This document shows positions 1 through 9,910 of a stretch of 43,052 bases of DNA, piece after piece. The stretch spans positions 1-43,052 of the forward strand of contig VYCW01000057.1 of the NCBI GenBank assembly GCA_009843735.1. Reading direction: 5' to 3'. A program made the translations under genes and the position numbers. Source of the DNA: Acidimicrobiaceae bacterium. GTDB lineage: Bacteria > Actinomycetota > Acidimicrobiia > Acidimicrobiales > Aldehydirespiratoraceae. Position 1 is the first letter of the stretch. Each line of letters opens with the position of its first letter. The notes beneath the pieces are model-generated. The model did not search any database and was not told the origin of the DNA. It saw only the letters and a program-made list of their open reading frames with translations.

Positions 1-2
1 CC

Positions 3-761
3 GAGACCGAGAACCTCTCCGGCGACGGCTACCACACCATGATCACCCACGAGACCGCACTGCGGTTCGGGCTCTTCCCCAGCCCCGAGGACGTGGCCCC
101 CTACGGCGACCTGATCGGACCGAAGTTCCCCGGCCGCACCGTGCAGTGCGGCAACGGCCACACCATCCGGATCCAGCACCTGCCCATCGAGACCCGCCCG
201 CCCGGGTTCCTCGGCTACCCGGAGGAGCTCTGGCCCCAGATCGAGCAGAACCTCAAGCCGGGCCAGGTCGACATCATGGCCCGCACCTCGGTCACCCACG
301 GCAGCGTGTTCCCCAACCTGTCCTTCCTCGAGAACTTCAAGACCGCCACCGACGGGCCCGGCTCGATGTGCCGCTACACCCGACTCACGCTGAAGGTCCC
401 GATCGACGAGGGCTCCACCGAGATCTGGTGGTGGCACTTCGTGCCGGCCGACGCCTCCGAGACATGGAAGGAGCGTTCCCAGCGGGCCTATCTCAGGACC
501 AACGGCCCCGGCGGGATGTTCGAGCTCGACGACAACGAGAACTTCCTCGGCATGGTCGAGGCCAACAGCGGCCCAGTCGGGCTCGACCAGTTCTACAACT
601 ATGTGGCCGGCACCCATCATCCCGACGCGCACGGCCTGGAATGGCCCGGCCATGTGCAGGACGCCGACCGCAGCGAGCACACCCTCCGCGGCTTCCTCAC
701 CGAGTGGCGCCGCCGCATGGAGCTCACGGCGGTCGCCGAGCCGGCCGGATCCGGTAGATGA
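3..761 (+). CDS. Rieske non-heme iron ring-hydroxylating dioxygenase, alpha subunit (C-terminal part, 5' truncated)
   Basis: Catalytic domain of an aromatic-ring-hydroxylating oxygenase large subunit, which adds O2 to an aromatic ring to give a cis-dihydrodiol or hydroxylated product. The reading frame is open to the window edge, so the Rieske [2Fe-2S] domain lies upstream. At the very start, GDGYHTMITH carries the H-x4-H pair of the mononuclear iron site, and the later DDNENF stretch (codons near 527-545) fits the third, aspartate ligand. The C-terminal WRRRMELT tail is typical. Its stop overlaps the start of the beta-subunit gene by ATGA, so the two are translationally coupled. The pairing with a beta subunit argues against a KshA-type (alpha-only) steroid 9-alpha-hydroxylase. 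The substrate cannot be told from this fragment; the extradiol enzyme downstream suggests an aromatic one. Confidence 0.9.
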   Translation, partial: ETENLSGDGYHTMITHETALRFGLFPSPEDVAPYGDLIGPKFPGRTVQCGNGHTIRIQHLPIETRPPGFLGYPEELWPQIEQNLKPGQVDIMARTSVTHGSVFPNLSFLENFKTATDGPGSMCRYTRLTLKVPIDEGSTEIWWWHFVPADASETWKERSQRAYLRTNGPGGMFELDDNENFLGMVEANSGPVGLDQFYNYVAGTHHPDAHGLEWPGHVQDADRSEHTLRGFLTEWRRRMELTAVAEPAGSGR

Positions 762-1312
762 CGAAACCGCGCTGGGTCCATCCGACAACCACAGGGGATC
801 CGGCACCGCTCGGAGTCCATCAGGAGCTGGATGTCTTCTACGCCTACGAGGCCGAACTGCTGGACGAATGGCGCCTCGACGAGTGGCTCGACCTCGTCGA
901 CGAGAACTTCACCTACCTCGTCCCGGCGCCGCTGGTGACCGACCAGCACCCCCAGCTCGGCTACGACCCGTCGGCCCTGTTTATGGACGAGACCCGGGAG
1001 TCGATCAACGAGAACTGGGCGGCCCGGCTGACCGACGACAACATCGCGGTGTCTTGGGCCGATCGGCCCCCGGTCCGCACCCGCCGGTTCCTGTCAGCGC
1101 TCCGGGTCCGCTCGATGGACCGGCCCTACACCTACCTGGCCCGGCTGAACGTCCGGGTGGCGATGGTGCGTCACGGAACCCAGTCGGGGGACATGACCGG
1201 CGAGCGCTTCGACGTCGTCCGCCGGGCCGGCGACTCATTCTCGATCATGTCGCGGTTTGTCGTGCTCCTGGACGCGGTCGTGGCTGCGCCCCGTATCAGG
1301 ACTATCGTCTGA
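758..1312 (+). CDS. Ring-hydroxylating dioxygenase beta subunit
   Basis: Small subunit (184 aa) of the oxygenase component, with the SnoaL/NTF2-like cone fold that supports the alpha3beta3 hexamer and has no metal of its own. Family-like features are the N-terminal helix (residues 22-47, FYAYEAELLDEWRLDEWLDL), the FTYLVPAP strand that follows, a central RSMDRPYTYLARLNVRV region and the C-terminal SRFVVLLDAVV strand. The length is normal for the family. The ATG overlaps the alpha stop (ATGA), which fixes the start. The extradiol dioxygenase follows 23 bases later. No ferredoxin or reductase partner lies next to it; the small ferredoxin at 9643-9831 is a possible but unproven electron donor. 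Confidence 0.88.
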   Translation: MTKPRWVHPTTTGDPAPLGVHQELDVFYAYEAELLDEWRLDEWLDLVDENFTYLVPAPLVTDQHPQLGYDPSALFMDETRESINENWAARLTDDNIAVSWADRPPVRTRRFLSALRVRSMDRPYTYLARLNVRVAMVRHGTQSGDMTGERFDVVRRAGDSFSIMSRFVVLLDAVVAAPRIRTIV

Positions 1313-1323
1313 CCGGTCACGCG

Positions 1324-1330
1324 AAGGAGA
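1324..1330 (+). promoter_or_regulatory. Ribosome binding site that fixes a TTG start
   Basis: AAGGAGA lies 5 bases before the TTG at 1336. It is the only good Shine-Dalgarno match near the beginning of the extradiol dioxygenase domain, whose frame stays open far upstream with unlike sequence. Confidence 0.6.
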
Positions 1331-1335
1331 TTGCC

Positions 1336-2244
1336 TTGCGGTTGCGCAGCGTCAGTTTCGGAGTGCGGGACGTTGAGGGCCAAGCCCACTTCCTGCGCGA
1401 CGTGTTCGGGCTGGTCCGCGAGGACGGCGAGAACGGTTGCGTCCGGTTCTCGGCACCCGGATCGATCGAGCCCGCCATAACCACGCTTCGTCCGGCGCCC
1501 ATGGATCGGGCCGATGCAGTGGCCTTCGGAGTCGACAGCCGCTCGGCGGTCGATCAGATGCACGATCACCTCGTCGGGCTGGAGGCTGATCTGGTCGGCC
1601 GTCCTGGCCCGACGGCGGACGGCGGGTACGGATTCGAGGTGTTCGATCCTGAGGGCCACCTGCTGTCGATCTCGGCCGGCACGGCCGTCCGTACCCCGCC
1701 ACCACATGAACGCGGGAAGGGCCTGCCTCTCGACGTCAGCCACGTCGTGTTCAACAGCAGCGACAACGCCGCGCTCGCGGACTGGTACTGCACCGCGCTG
1801 GGCTTCCGGGTCACCGACTGGCTGGAGGACAAGCTCGTGTTCATGAGCACCAGCCGCTACCACCATCAGGTCGCTCTGGCCGCCACACCCGAGCCAGGCC
1901 TCAACCACGTGGCCTACGAGTGCGCCGACATCGACGACTTCATGCGGGCGACGGGCCGGGCCATGCGGCTCGGCCACGAGATCCTCTGGGGTCCGGGCCG
2001 CCACGGGCCCGGCGACAACGCCTTCGCCTACTTCCGCTCCCCCGCGGGCTTCGTCTGCGAGTTCACCACCGAACTGGCGGTAGCCGACAGCCCGGACTGG
2101 GTTGCGCGGACATGGGAGGCCGTGCCGGAGCAGTCCGACCTCTGGGGCACATCGAACCCCCGGCCCCCCGCCTTCGGCGCATCCGGCGACCCGGGCCTGG
2201 GGATCATCCCCGGCAGTTCCGAGGAGCTCCGAGCCGCCGCCTAG
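1336..2244 (+). CDS. Type I extradiol dioxygenase (VOC superfamily, two-domain)
   Basis: Ring-cleaving dioxygenase of 302 aa that probably opens a catechol next to its hydroxyl pair with Fe(II) and O2. It has two tandem vicinal-oxygen-chelate modules, roughly residues 1-115 (structural) and 130-260 (catalytic). The metal ligands are all present: H136 in DVSHVVF, H191 in GLNHVAYE and E242 in FVCEFTTE. The second-sphere H176/H177 (RYHHQVAL) and Y232 are also in place, so the enzyme should be active. The end (DWVARTWEAV...LWG) resembles HsaC/BphC proteins, with a further 30-residue Gly/Pro-rich tail. The TTG start was chosen for its ribosome site and because the domain begins there. It follows the ring-hydroxylase genes in one operon. 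Its stop shares a CTAG with the convergent gene. An HsaC-like steroid catecholase role is possible but unproven. Confidence 0.85.
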   Translation: MRLRSVSFGVRDVEGQAHFLRDVFGLVREDGENGCVRFSAPGSIEPAITTLRPAPMDRADAVAFGVDSRSAVDQMHDHLVGLEADLVGRPGPTADGGYGFEVFDPEGHLLSISAGTAVRTPPPHERGKGLPLDVSHVVFNSSDNAALADWYCTALGFRVTDWLEDKLVFMSTSRYHHQVALAATPEPGLNHVAYECADIDDFMRATGRAMRLGHEILWGPGRHGPGDNAFAYFRSPAGFVCEFTTELAVADSPDWVARTWEAVPEQSDLWGTSNPRPPAFGASGDPGLGIIPGSSEELRAAA

Positions 2245-4538
2245 ACCCTCGACGCCGCTCCGCCCGACCGGCAGAGGGTGTGTAGGCGTTCGGGGGTGAG
2301 GGGCAACGAGCAAACCGCGCCGGGCCGGCCGAGGGCGTCGTCCACGGCCGACGCGATCACGGCGCCGCAGGCGTTGGTGCCGCCCTCGCCGGCGCCCTTG
2401 ACTCCCAGCGGGTTGAGCGGGCTGGGCGCGTCCTCCGACAGCAGGATCTCCAGCTCGGGCATCTCGGCCGCGGTGGGCATCAAGTAGTCCATGAACGTCG
2501 TCACCAGGGGCTGGCCGATCTCGTCGTAGCTGAAGTCCTCGAACAGCGCTCCGCCGAAGCCCTGGGCCGCGCCCCCAACGATCTGGCCCTCCACCAGCAT
2601 CGGGTTGATGGCCCGCCCGATGTCGTAGGCGATCACGTACCGCTCGATCCCCACGCTCCCCGTGTCGGGATCGAGTGCCACCACGCCGGCATGCAGGCCG
2701 TACGGGTAGTTCATGTGGCTGGTGGTGTACCACTCCTCGGTCACCAGCCCCGGCCTGTCCTGCACATGCGGCGACGCCGGGCCGAGAGACGACGCGATGG
2801 CGCCCAGCGACACGGCCTGGGTGGGCGAGCCGACCACCCTCACGGCGCCATCGACCAGTTCCAGGTCGTCCGGGCTGGCCTCGAGCATCTCGGCGGCGAC
2901 CTCGATGGCCCGCCGGCGAAGGGCGACGCTGGCGGCGTGGGTCGCGGTCCCTGCCATCACGGTGGCCCGGCTGGCGAAGGCGCCCATCCCGTAGGACATC
3001 TGATCGGTCTGGCCGTGGACCACCGAGACCTTGTCGAGGTCCACGGCAAGAGTCTCCGCGCAGATCTGGGCCATCACCGTCTCGAAGCCCTGGCCGACCG
3101 AGGCCTCGCCGGTAGTGACGGTGACGCGGCCGGCGGGGTCGACCTCGATCCGGCTCCCGGCGAAGGGCCCCAGGCCGGACTTCTCCACGAAGAAGCCGAG
3201 CCCCAGCCCGACCAACTCCCCGTTCGCCCGGCGCTCGGCCAGCGAATCGGTTAGCGCCCGGTAGTCGATGTGGGCCATGACCCGGTCGAGCATCATCTCG
3301 TACTGCCCGGAGTCGTAGACGACCGGCGTGCCGAGCGCGTCGACGCCCCGCTCGAACGGCATCTCTTCGGAGCCGATCAGGTTGCGGCGCCGGATCTCGG
3401 CCCGGTCGATGCCCAGCGCGGCCGCCACCGCGTCCAGGGCCCGCTCCCGCACGAACGTGCTCTCGTAGCGTCCCGGCGCCCGGTACGTGCCGGCCGGGGT
3501 CTTGTTCGACAGCCGCACCCGGCCGGTCACGCGGTAGTTCGGGATCCGGTACGGGCCCGGCAGCATGGCCGCGGCCAGGGTCGCCACCGTGGCTCCGTGG
3601 GTGCGGACGTAGGCGCCCTGGTCGCTGACGAACTCCACTTCGAGGCCTTCGACCACGCCCGAGGCGTCGGTAGCCACCCGCAGCCGGTAGCGCTGATCGC
3701 GCGAGTGGTTGGCCGCCACCAGGTGCTCCTGGCGGTCCTCGATCCACTTCACCGGCCGGCCCAGACGCAGGGCGGCCAGCGCCACCAGGACATCCTCGGG
3801 GTACAGCTCGCCGCGAACGCCGAACCCGCCGCCGACATGGGCTTCACGCAGCACGACCCCCGACGGCGGCAGACCGAGCATCCTGGCCAGGGCGTCACGG
3901 TTCTGGAACGGGACCTTGGCCGCGCCCAGGAACTCGAGCGTGCCGGTGGAGCGATGGTGCACGGCTACCGCGCCCCGGCATTCCAGGGGCACGCCGGTGT
4001 GACGCCCCACGCTGAAGTCGGCCTCCAACACGTGCTCGGCCCGGCCGAAGGCCCCGTCGACATCGCCGGTCTTCTCGGTGAACACGTACGCCTCGGTGTC
4101 GAGCCGCCCGTCGAAGTCGCCGAGCGGACCGGCCGCGTCGAGCAGCGGTGCCAGTCCCGACACCTCCACTACCACGGCCTCGGCGCCGTCCTCGGCGACG
4201 TACGGGTCGACGGCGAACACCGCGGCCACGGGCTCGCCCACGTAGCGCACCCGGTCCTGGGCCAGGATCGGCTGGCGGTAGGGAACCATCTGGTCGGCAC
4301 CCACCTGTCTGAAGTCGATGGGCGGTATGGCGGCCACATCGGCGCCGGTCCAGACCGCGGCCACGCCGGGCACGGCCAGGGCCTCGGCGGCGTCTATCGA
4401 CTCGATCGTCCCATGGGCCACCTGGGACCTGACGATCCTCATGTGGAGCTGGTGCGGGAGGTTGATGTCGGCGACGAATCGGCCCTCGCCCCGCAGCAGG
4501 GGCTGGTCCTCGAGGCGGAGAACCGACTCGCCGATCAC
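2241..4538 (-). CDS. Molybdenum hydroxylase large (Mo-binding) subunit, second copy
   Basis: Catalytic subunit (765 aa) of a xanthine/CO dehydrogenase-family molybdenum hydroxylase, which binds the molybdopterin-cytosine-type cofactor and hydroxylates a carbon with water-derived oxygen. It starts with the family signature RLEDQPLLRGEGRFVADI, has AHVGGGFGVRG in the middle and ends with GAGEGGTNACG, where E718 is the expected catalytic glutamate. The active-site loop reads GTYRAPGRYES, not the AYRCSFR of form I CO dehydrogenase, so CO oxidation is unlikely. The start is GTG with no strong ribosome site, 34 bases after the CoxS-like gene. It is the last gene of the M-L-S-L operon and differs clearly from the L protein at 5049-7409. 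Its stop overlaps the convergent extradiol gene within CTAG. Substrate unknown. Confidence 0.88.
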   Translation of the reverse strand: MIGESVLRLEDQPLLRGEGRFVADINLPHQLHMRIVRSQVAHGTIESIDAAEALAVPGVAAVWTGADVAAIPPIDFRQVGADQMVPYRQPILAQDRVRYVGEPVAAVFAVDPYVAEDGAEAVVVEVSGLAPLLDAAGPLGDFDGRLDTEAYVFTEKTGDVDGAFGRAEHVLEADFSVGRHTGVPLECRGAVAVHHRSTGTLEFLGAAKVPFQNRDALARMLGLPPSGVVLREAHVGGGFGVRGELYPEDVLVALAALRLGRPVKWIEDRQEHLVAANHSRDQRYRLRVATDASGVVEGLEVEFVSDQGAYVRTHGATVATLAAAMLPGPYRIPNYRVTGRVRLSNKTPAGTYRAPGRYESTFVRERALDAVAAALGIDRAEIRRRNLIGSEEMPFERGVDALGTPVVYDSGQYEMMLDRVMAHIDYRALTDSLAERRANGELVGLGLGFFVEKSGLGPFAGSRIEVDPAGRVTVTTGEASVGQGFETVMAQICAETLAVDLDKVSVVHGQTDQMSYGMGAFASRATVMAGTATHAASVALRRRAIEVAAEMLEASPDDLELVDGAVRVVGSPTQAVSLGAIASSLGPASPHVQDRPGLVTEEWYTTSHMNYPYGLHAGVVALDPDTGSVGIERYVIAYDIGRAINPMLVEGQIVGGAAQGFGGALFEDFSYDEIGQPLVTTFMDYLMPTAAEMPELEILLSEDAPSPLNPLGVKGAGEGGTNACGAVIASAVDDALGRPGAVCSLPLTPERLHTLCRSGGAASRV

Positions 4539-4572
4539 GGCAATCCGGCTGCCGGAGCCGTTTGAGTTCCGA

Positions 4573-5048
4573 TCACGATCGCATCTGGTCGCGAGCGGCG
4601 TGCACCGAGGTGATGATGTTCTGGTAGCCGGTGCAGCGGCAGAGGTTCGACGCCAGGACCTCCCGCAGCTCCTCGTCGCCGATGTCGGGGCGGGACTCGA
4701 GCACCGACGTGGCCAGCATCAGGAACCCCGGGGTGCAGAAGCCGCACTGCAGGCCGTGATGCTCCCAGAAGGCCTGCTGGATCGGGTGCAGCCGCTCGCC
4801 GTCGGCGAGTCCCTCGACGGTGCGGATCGCCTGGCCGCCGCACTGCACCGCGAACATGAGACAGGACCGCACCGGCTCATCGTCGACGAGGACGGTGCAG
4901 GCGCCGCACACGCCGTGCTCGCAGCCGAGATGGGTGCCGGTCAGCCCGCAGTCCTCGCGCAGGGTGTCGGCCAGGGTCTTGCGGGGCTCCACCGCCACCT
5001 CGTGCCGCTGGCCGTTCACGGTCAGGGTCAACTCGACGCGCCGCTGGT

Positions 5049-5052
<4 letters not shown>
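4573..5052 (-). CDS. Molybdenum hydroxylase small [2Fe-2S] subunit (CoxS-like)
   Basis: Electron-transfer subunit (159 aa) with two [2Fe-2S] clusters. The N-terminal plant-ferredoxin-type cluster uses C44, C49, C52 and C64 (GCEHGVCGACTVL). The C-terminal helical cluster uses C103, C106, C138 and C140 (LQCGFCTPGF and NLCRCTGYQNI). All eight cysteines are present, so the protein should be functional. Length and domain order match CoxS, NdhS and QorS proteins. Its ATG overlaps the stop of the preceding L gene (ATGA), implying coupled translation. It is the only small subunit in the operon and would have to serve both large subunits. Confidence 0.93.
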
Positions 5053-7409
<2,357 letters not shown>

Positions 7410-7422
7410 GCCCGCACGATCC

Positions 7423-8283
7423 TCACTTGAGCGCCTGGTCCAACGCCCGGGTGACCATGGCCCGCACCAGGTCTCTGCGGTAGTCGGCTGAACCGTGGAT
7501 GTCGCCGGTGGGATCGACCTCCTCGGCCGCCGCCGCGGCCGCGGCCGCGACCGTCCCGGCCGTCGCGGGACGTCCGGCCAGGGCAGCCTCGGCGTTGGAT
7601 GCCCGCACCGGCCCCCCGGCCACGCCGCCCAGCGCGATGCGGGCACCGGCGATCGAGTCGCCGTCGCGTTCCACAGCCGTGACCGCCAGCACGATGGCGA
7701 AGTCGCCCCAGCGGCGGGCGAACTCGGCCATGCCGACGCCGCAGGAGTCGCTCAGCTCGGGCAGCCGCACGCCGACCAGAAGCTCGTCGGGCTCCAGGCA
7801 GGTGGTGAAGGCCATCTGTTCGAAGAAGTCGCCGGCGCCCACGGAGCGCGAACCGCTGGCGCTGCGGCAGTGGATCTCGGCGTCGAGGGCGCAGGCCAGA
7901 GCGCACCACTCCGCGGCCGGGTCGGCATGGGCCAGGCTCCCGCCGAAGGTGCCACGGACCCGTATCGGGTAGTGGCCCACCCAGCGCCCCGTCAGGGCGA
8001 ACAGAGATCCCAGCGGCCCCCCTATCGTGTTGTGCTCCAGGTCCAGGTGGCGCACCCGGGCGCCGACGGTCACGCTGCCGGGCTCCGTCGCCTCGATGCG
8101 GTCGAGATCGGGCAGGTGGGCGATGTCGACCAGTACCGATGGCCGGGCCAGCCGGAAGTTCATGGCGGGCACGAGACTCTGACCGCCAGCGAGAACCTTG
8201 GCCTCGTCCTGGTGCTCGTGCAGCAGACCCAGGGCCTCCTCCAGCGTCCGGGGCGCGTGGTACTCGAAGGCGGCGGGCTTCAC
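7423..8283 (-). CDS. Molybdenum hydroxylase FAD-binding medium subunit (CoxM-like)
   Basis: Flavoprotein subunit (286 aa) that passes electrons from the [2Fe-2S] subunit to an acceptor. The two FAD motifs are present: AGGQSLVPAM (residues 32-41) and GTFGGSLAHADP (111-122). The N-terminus KPAAFEYHAPRTLEEAL is characteristic. It is the first gene of the operon, starting at a GTG. The 163-base gap upstream separates it from the divergent RidA-like gene and should hold promoters for both, but I see no convincing -35/-10 pair there. No CoxD/E/F-type maturation genes or MoCo genes are in the window. Confidence 0.92.
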   Translation of the reverse strand: MKPAAFEYHAPRTLEEALGLLHEHQDEAKVLAGGQSLVPAMNFRLARPSVLVDIAHLPDLDRIEATEPGSVTVGARVRHLDLEHNTIGGPLGSLFALTGRWVGHYPIRVRGTFGGSLAHADPAAEWCALACALDAEIHCRSASGSRSVGAGDFFEQMAFTTCLEPDELLVGVRLPELSDSCGVGMAEFARRWGDFAIVLAVTAVERDGDSIAGARIALGGVAGGPVRASNAEAALAGRPATAGTVAAAAAAAAEEVDPTGDIHGSADYRRDLVRAMVTRALDQALK

Positions 8284-8436
8284 GGCGTCACCGGGCCCGC
8301 ACCGGAATCTGAGAGGAGGATGCGGTGCTCACCGGACGACAACCCTATGCTCGCCCCGGCTTCGCGGGCGCATCGAGCGTGATCGCAGATCGGCTCGGGC
8401 CGGGGCGGAGCCGCCAACCCGAAACAGACCCCCGAT

Positions 8437-8442
8437 AGGAGG
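8437..8442 (+). promoter_or_regulatory. Ribosome binding site for the RidA-like gene
   Basis: A full AGGAGG, 4 bases before the GTG at 8447. It fixes the start at GTG 8447 rather than at codons further upstream in the same open frame. Confidence 0.7.
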
Positions 8443-8446
8443 CGCC

Positions 8447-8839
8447 GTGCCCCGCAAAGAGGAGATCCGAGTCGACCACCTCAACCCGCCCATCAGCCAC
8501 TACACCGACGCGACCCGGTTCGGCGACCTGCTGTTCATCTCGGGGTGCGGACCGCTCGACTCCGAAGGGAAGCTCGTGGGCGGCGACGACGTGGCCGCCC
8601 AGGCCCGGGCCACGCTGGAGAACATCGGGGCGATCCTCGACGCGGCCGGCGCCACCTTCGCCGACGTGCTCAAGGTCATCGTCTACCTCACCGACATCGG
8701 TGACCGGGCCGCCATCAATCCGGTGCGCCAGGAGTTCTTCGGCGACGAGCGACCATGCAGCACCCTGATCGGCATCAACGAACTGGTCGTTCCCGGCATG
8801 AAGGTAGAGATCGAGGCGATAGCCGGCATCCCGAGCTGA
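8447..8839 (+). CDS. RidA/YjgF-family protein lacking the archetypal arginine
   Basis: Small trimeric YjgF/YER057c/UK114 protein (130 aa). Archetypal RidA hydrolyses reactive enamine/imine intermediates. Conserved here are GDLLFISGCGPLD, the ATLENIGAILDAAGATFADVLK helix and the C-terminal VPGMKVEIEAIA. The arginine at position 105 that binds the substrate carboxylate in RidA is replaced by serine (RPCST, S105), which places it among the non-archetypal Rid subfamilies often linked to catabolic clusters. The start is GTG with a perfect AGGAGG 4 bases upstream. It is divergent from the molybdenum hydroxylase operon. A role in deaminating or hydrolysing an intermediate of that pathway is only inferred. 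Confidence 0.85.
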   Translation: MPRKEEIRVDHLNPPISHYTDATRFGDLLFISGCGPLDSEGKLVGGDDVAAQARATLENIGAILDAAGATFADVLKVIVYLTDIGDRAAINPVRQEFFGDERPCSTLIGINELVVPGMKVEIEAIAGIPS

Positions 8840-8869
8840 CCAGAGAAGGACAGGCCGCGGGAGGCTCGA

Positions 8870-9244
8870 TCAGTCGAATCCGAGCAGGCGCAGCAGGTTC
8901 CGGTCGGGAGGGCAGGGGCCGCCGATGCTCACGATCCGCTCGCCCCGGTCGGCCATGACCGCGTGCTCCACGCCCGCGGGCACATGTATGACCTGGCCGG
9001 CCTCGAACTCGAGCCGGGCGTCGTTGGTGAGGTCGCTTACCGTGCCCCGGCCCTCGAGGCAGAAGATGGTGTCCTCGGATTCGTCGTGGGTGTGGGGGAT
9101 GTTCTCCTCTCCCGGTTCGAGCACGACGTAGTTCATGTTGGCCACCTCGGCGCCGACGCCGGGCCAGACCACGAATCGGGCGTCGCTGGAGATCATGGGC
9201 GCCTTCAGGCTGGGCGTGTCCCGGTGAAACACTCGGATGGCCAT
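8870..9244 (-). CDS. Single-domain cupin, metal site intact
   Basis: Cupin of 124 aa with both conserved motifs. Motif 1, ENIPHTHDESEDTIFCLEG, supplies H51, H53 and E57; motif 2, HVPAGVEHAV, supplies H94. This is the usual 3-His/1-Glu set for a divalent metal. The C-terminal GGPCPPD is shared with the neighbouring cupin at 9247-9630, so the two are paralogues. It is the third gene of a ferredoxin-cupin-cupin unit, 2 bases after the preceding gene. Substrate and reaction are not evident; small cupins near dioxygenases may be dioxygenases, isomerases or ligand sensors. The ATG at 9244 fits the domain start. Confidence 0.8.
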   Translation of the reverse strand: MAIRVFHRDTPSLKAPMISSDARFVVWPGVGAEVANMNYVVLEPGEENIPHTHDESEDTIFCLEGRGTVSDLTNDARLEFEAGQVIHVPAGVEHAVMADRGERIVSIGGPCPPDRNLLRLLGFD

Positions 9245-9246
9245 GG

Positions 9247-9630
9247 TCAGTCCTCCAGATGGTCGTACAGGGCTGGGTCGGGAGGGCAGGGCCCGCCGAT
9301 CAGCAGGGCGCCCGCCGGGCCGGCCTCGATGCGGTATGTCGTTCCCGCGTCGATGTGGAGCATGGCGCCCACGCCGATCTCGAAGCGCTCGCCGCTGCCG
9401 GGGTCGACGGCGGTCGCCGATCCCTCGCACAGGTGGTAGACGGCGTCCGACGGGTGGCTGAGAGGCTTGGTCCTTCCGTCGCCGTCCAGCCTGACCAGGT
9501 GCATCGACCGGTGCAGGGCTCCGACCCCCGGCCAGACGACCGCGAGGGCGCGTCCCCCGTTCTCGACGATGGGCAGCTCGGGGCAGGCCTCACCGCTGTC
9601 CAGGACACGAACCTCGTCCACAGTCGGCAC
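9247..9630 (-). CDS. Single-domain cupin, metal site degenerate
   Basis: Cupin-fold protein of 127 aa, paralogous to its downstream neighbour (shared VVWPGVGA, LCEG/CLEG and GGPCPPD stretches). The metal ligands are largely lost: motif 1 reads LSHPSDAVYHLCEG without the H-x-H-x3-E spacing, and motif 2 reads IDAGTTYRI, with tyrosine where the last histidine should be. It may therefore be a non-catalytic partner of a heteromer or a ligand-binding protein. It starts at GTG, 12 bases after the ferredoxin stop. I do not recognise a specific family. Confidence 0.75.
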   Translation of the reverse strand: MPTVDEVRVLDSGEACPELPIVENGGRALAVVWPGVGALHRSMHLVRLDGDGRTKPLSHPSDAVYHLCEGSATAVDPGSGERFEIGVGAMLHIDAGTTYRIEAGPAGALLIGGPCPPDPALYDHLED

Positions 9631-9642
9631 TCTAGTGTCCAG

Positions 9643-9831
9643 CTACTCGATCCTTAGAGCCCGGGTCGGGCAGGCCTCCACCCCCAGCTCGGCGTCCTCC
9701 TCGAGGTCCGGGCCGGGCTCCTCGACGAGGATGTGGCACACCATGTCGTCCCGCACCTCGAAGACGTCCGGGGCGATCATCTCGCAGTTCGCGCTGCCGA
9801 TGCACCTGTCCACGTCGAGCACGATCCTCAT
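9643..9831 (-). CDS. Small three-cysteine ferredoxin (probably 3Fe-4S)
   Basis: Ferredoxin of 62 aa with C10-x5-C16 (CIGSANC) and C54-P (ACPTRAL), plus a non-motif C32. The pattern with only three motif cysteines resembles the 3Fe-4S ferredoxins that feed cytochrome P450s and some Rieske oxygenases in actinobacteria. Acidic residues around APDVFEVRDD and EEPGPDLEEDAE suit partner docking. It is the first gene of the ferredoxin-cupin-cupin unit, with an AGGGG ribosome site. No P450 is in the window, so its partner is unknown; the ring hydroxylase at 3-1312 is one candidate. Confidence 0.85.
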   Translation of the reverse strand: MRIVLDVDRCIGSANCEMIAPDVFEVRDDMVCHILVEEPGPDLEEDAELGVEACPTRALRIE

Positions 9832-9874
9832 CTGCTTGCACCCCTGCCCTCGGCACCCGGCCTAGCCCCAAAGA

Positions 9875-9901
9875 TACCTGCCCCATGTACCGCGGCAGGT
9901 A
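9875..9901 (-). terminator. Hairpin between an MFS gene and the ferredoxin operon
   Basis: TACCTGCC (9875-9882) pairs perfectly with GGCAGGTA (9894-9901) around an 11-base loop. It lies 9 bases past the stop of the MFS gene, and on the minus strand it is followed by TCTTT, so a weak intrinsic terminator is plausible. It could also be an operator for the ferredoxin-cupin operon, which starts about 40 bases further on. Confidence 0.4.
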
Positions 9902-9910
9902 GCGCGCCCG

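Noticed and set aside
1171-3747. Long minus-strand open frame (858 codons) across the extradiol and Mo-hydroxylase genes
   Set aside because: Low-complexity Arg/Gly/Pro-rich translation; it runs antisense to the extradiol gene and out of frame over the L subunit, both of which have clear family motifs. GC-rich DNA gives such shadows.
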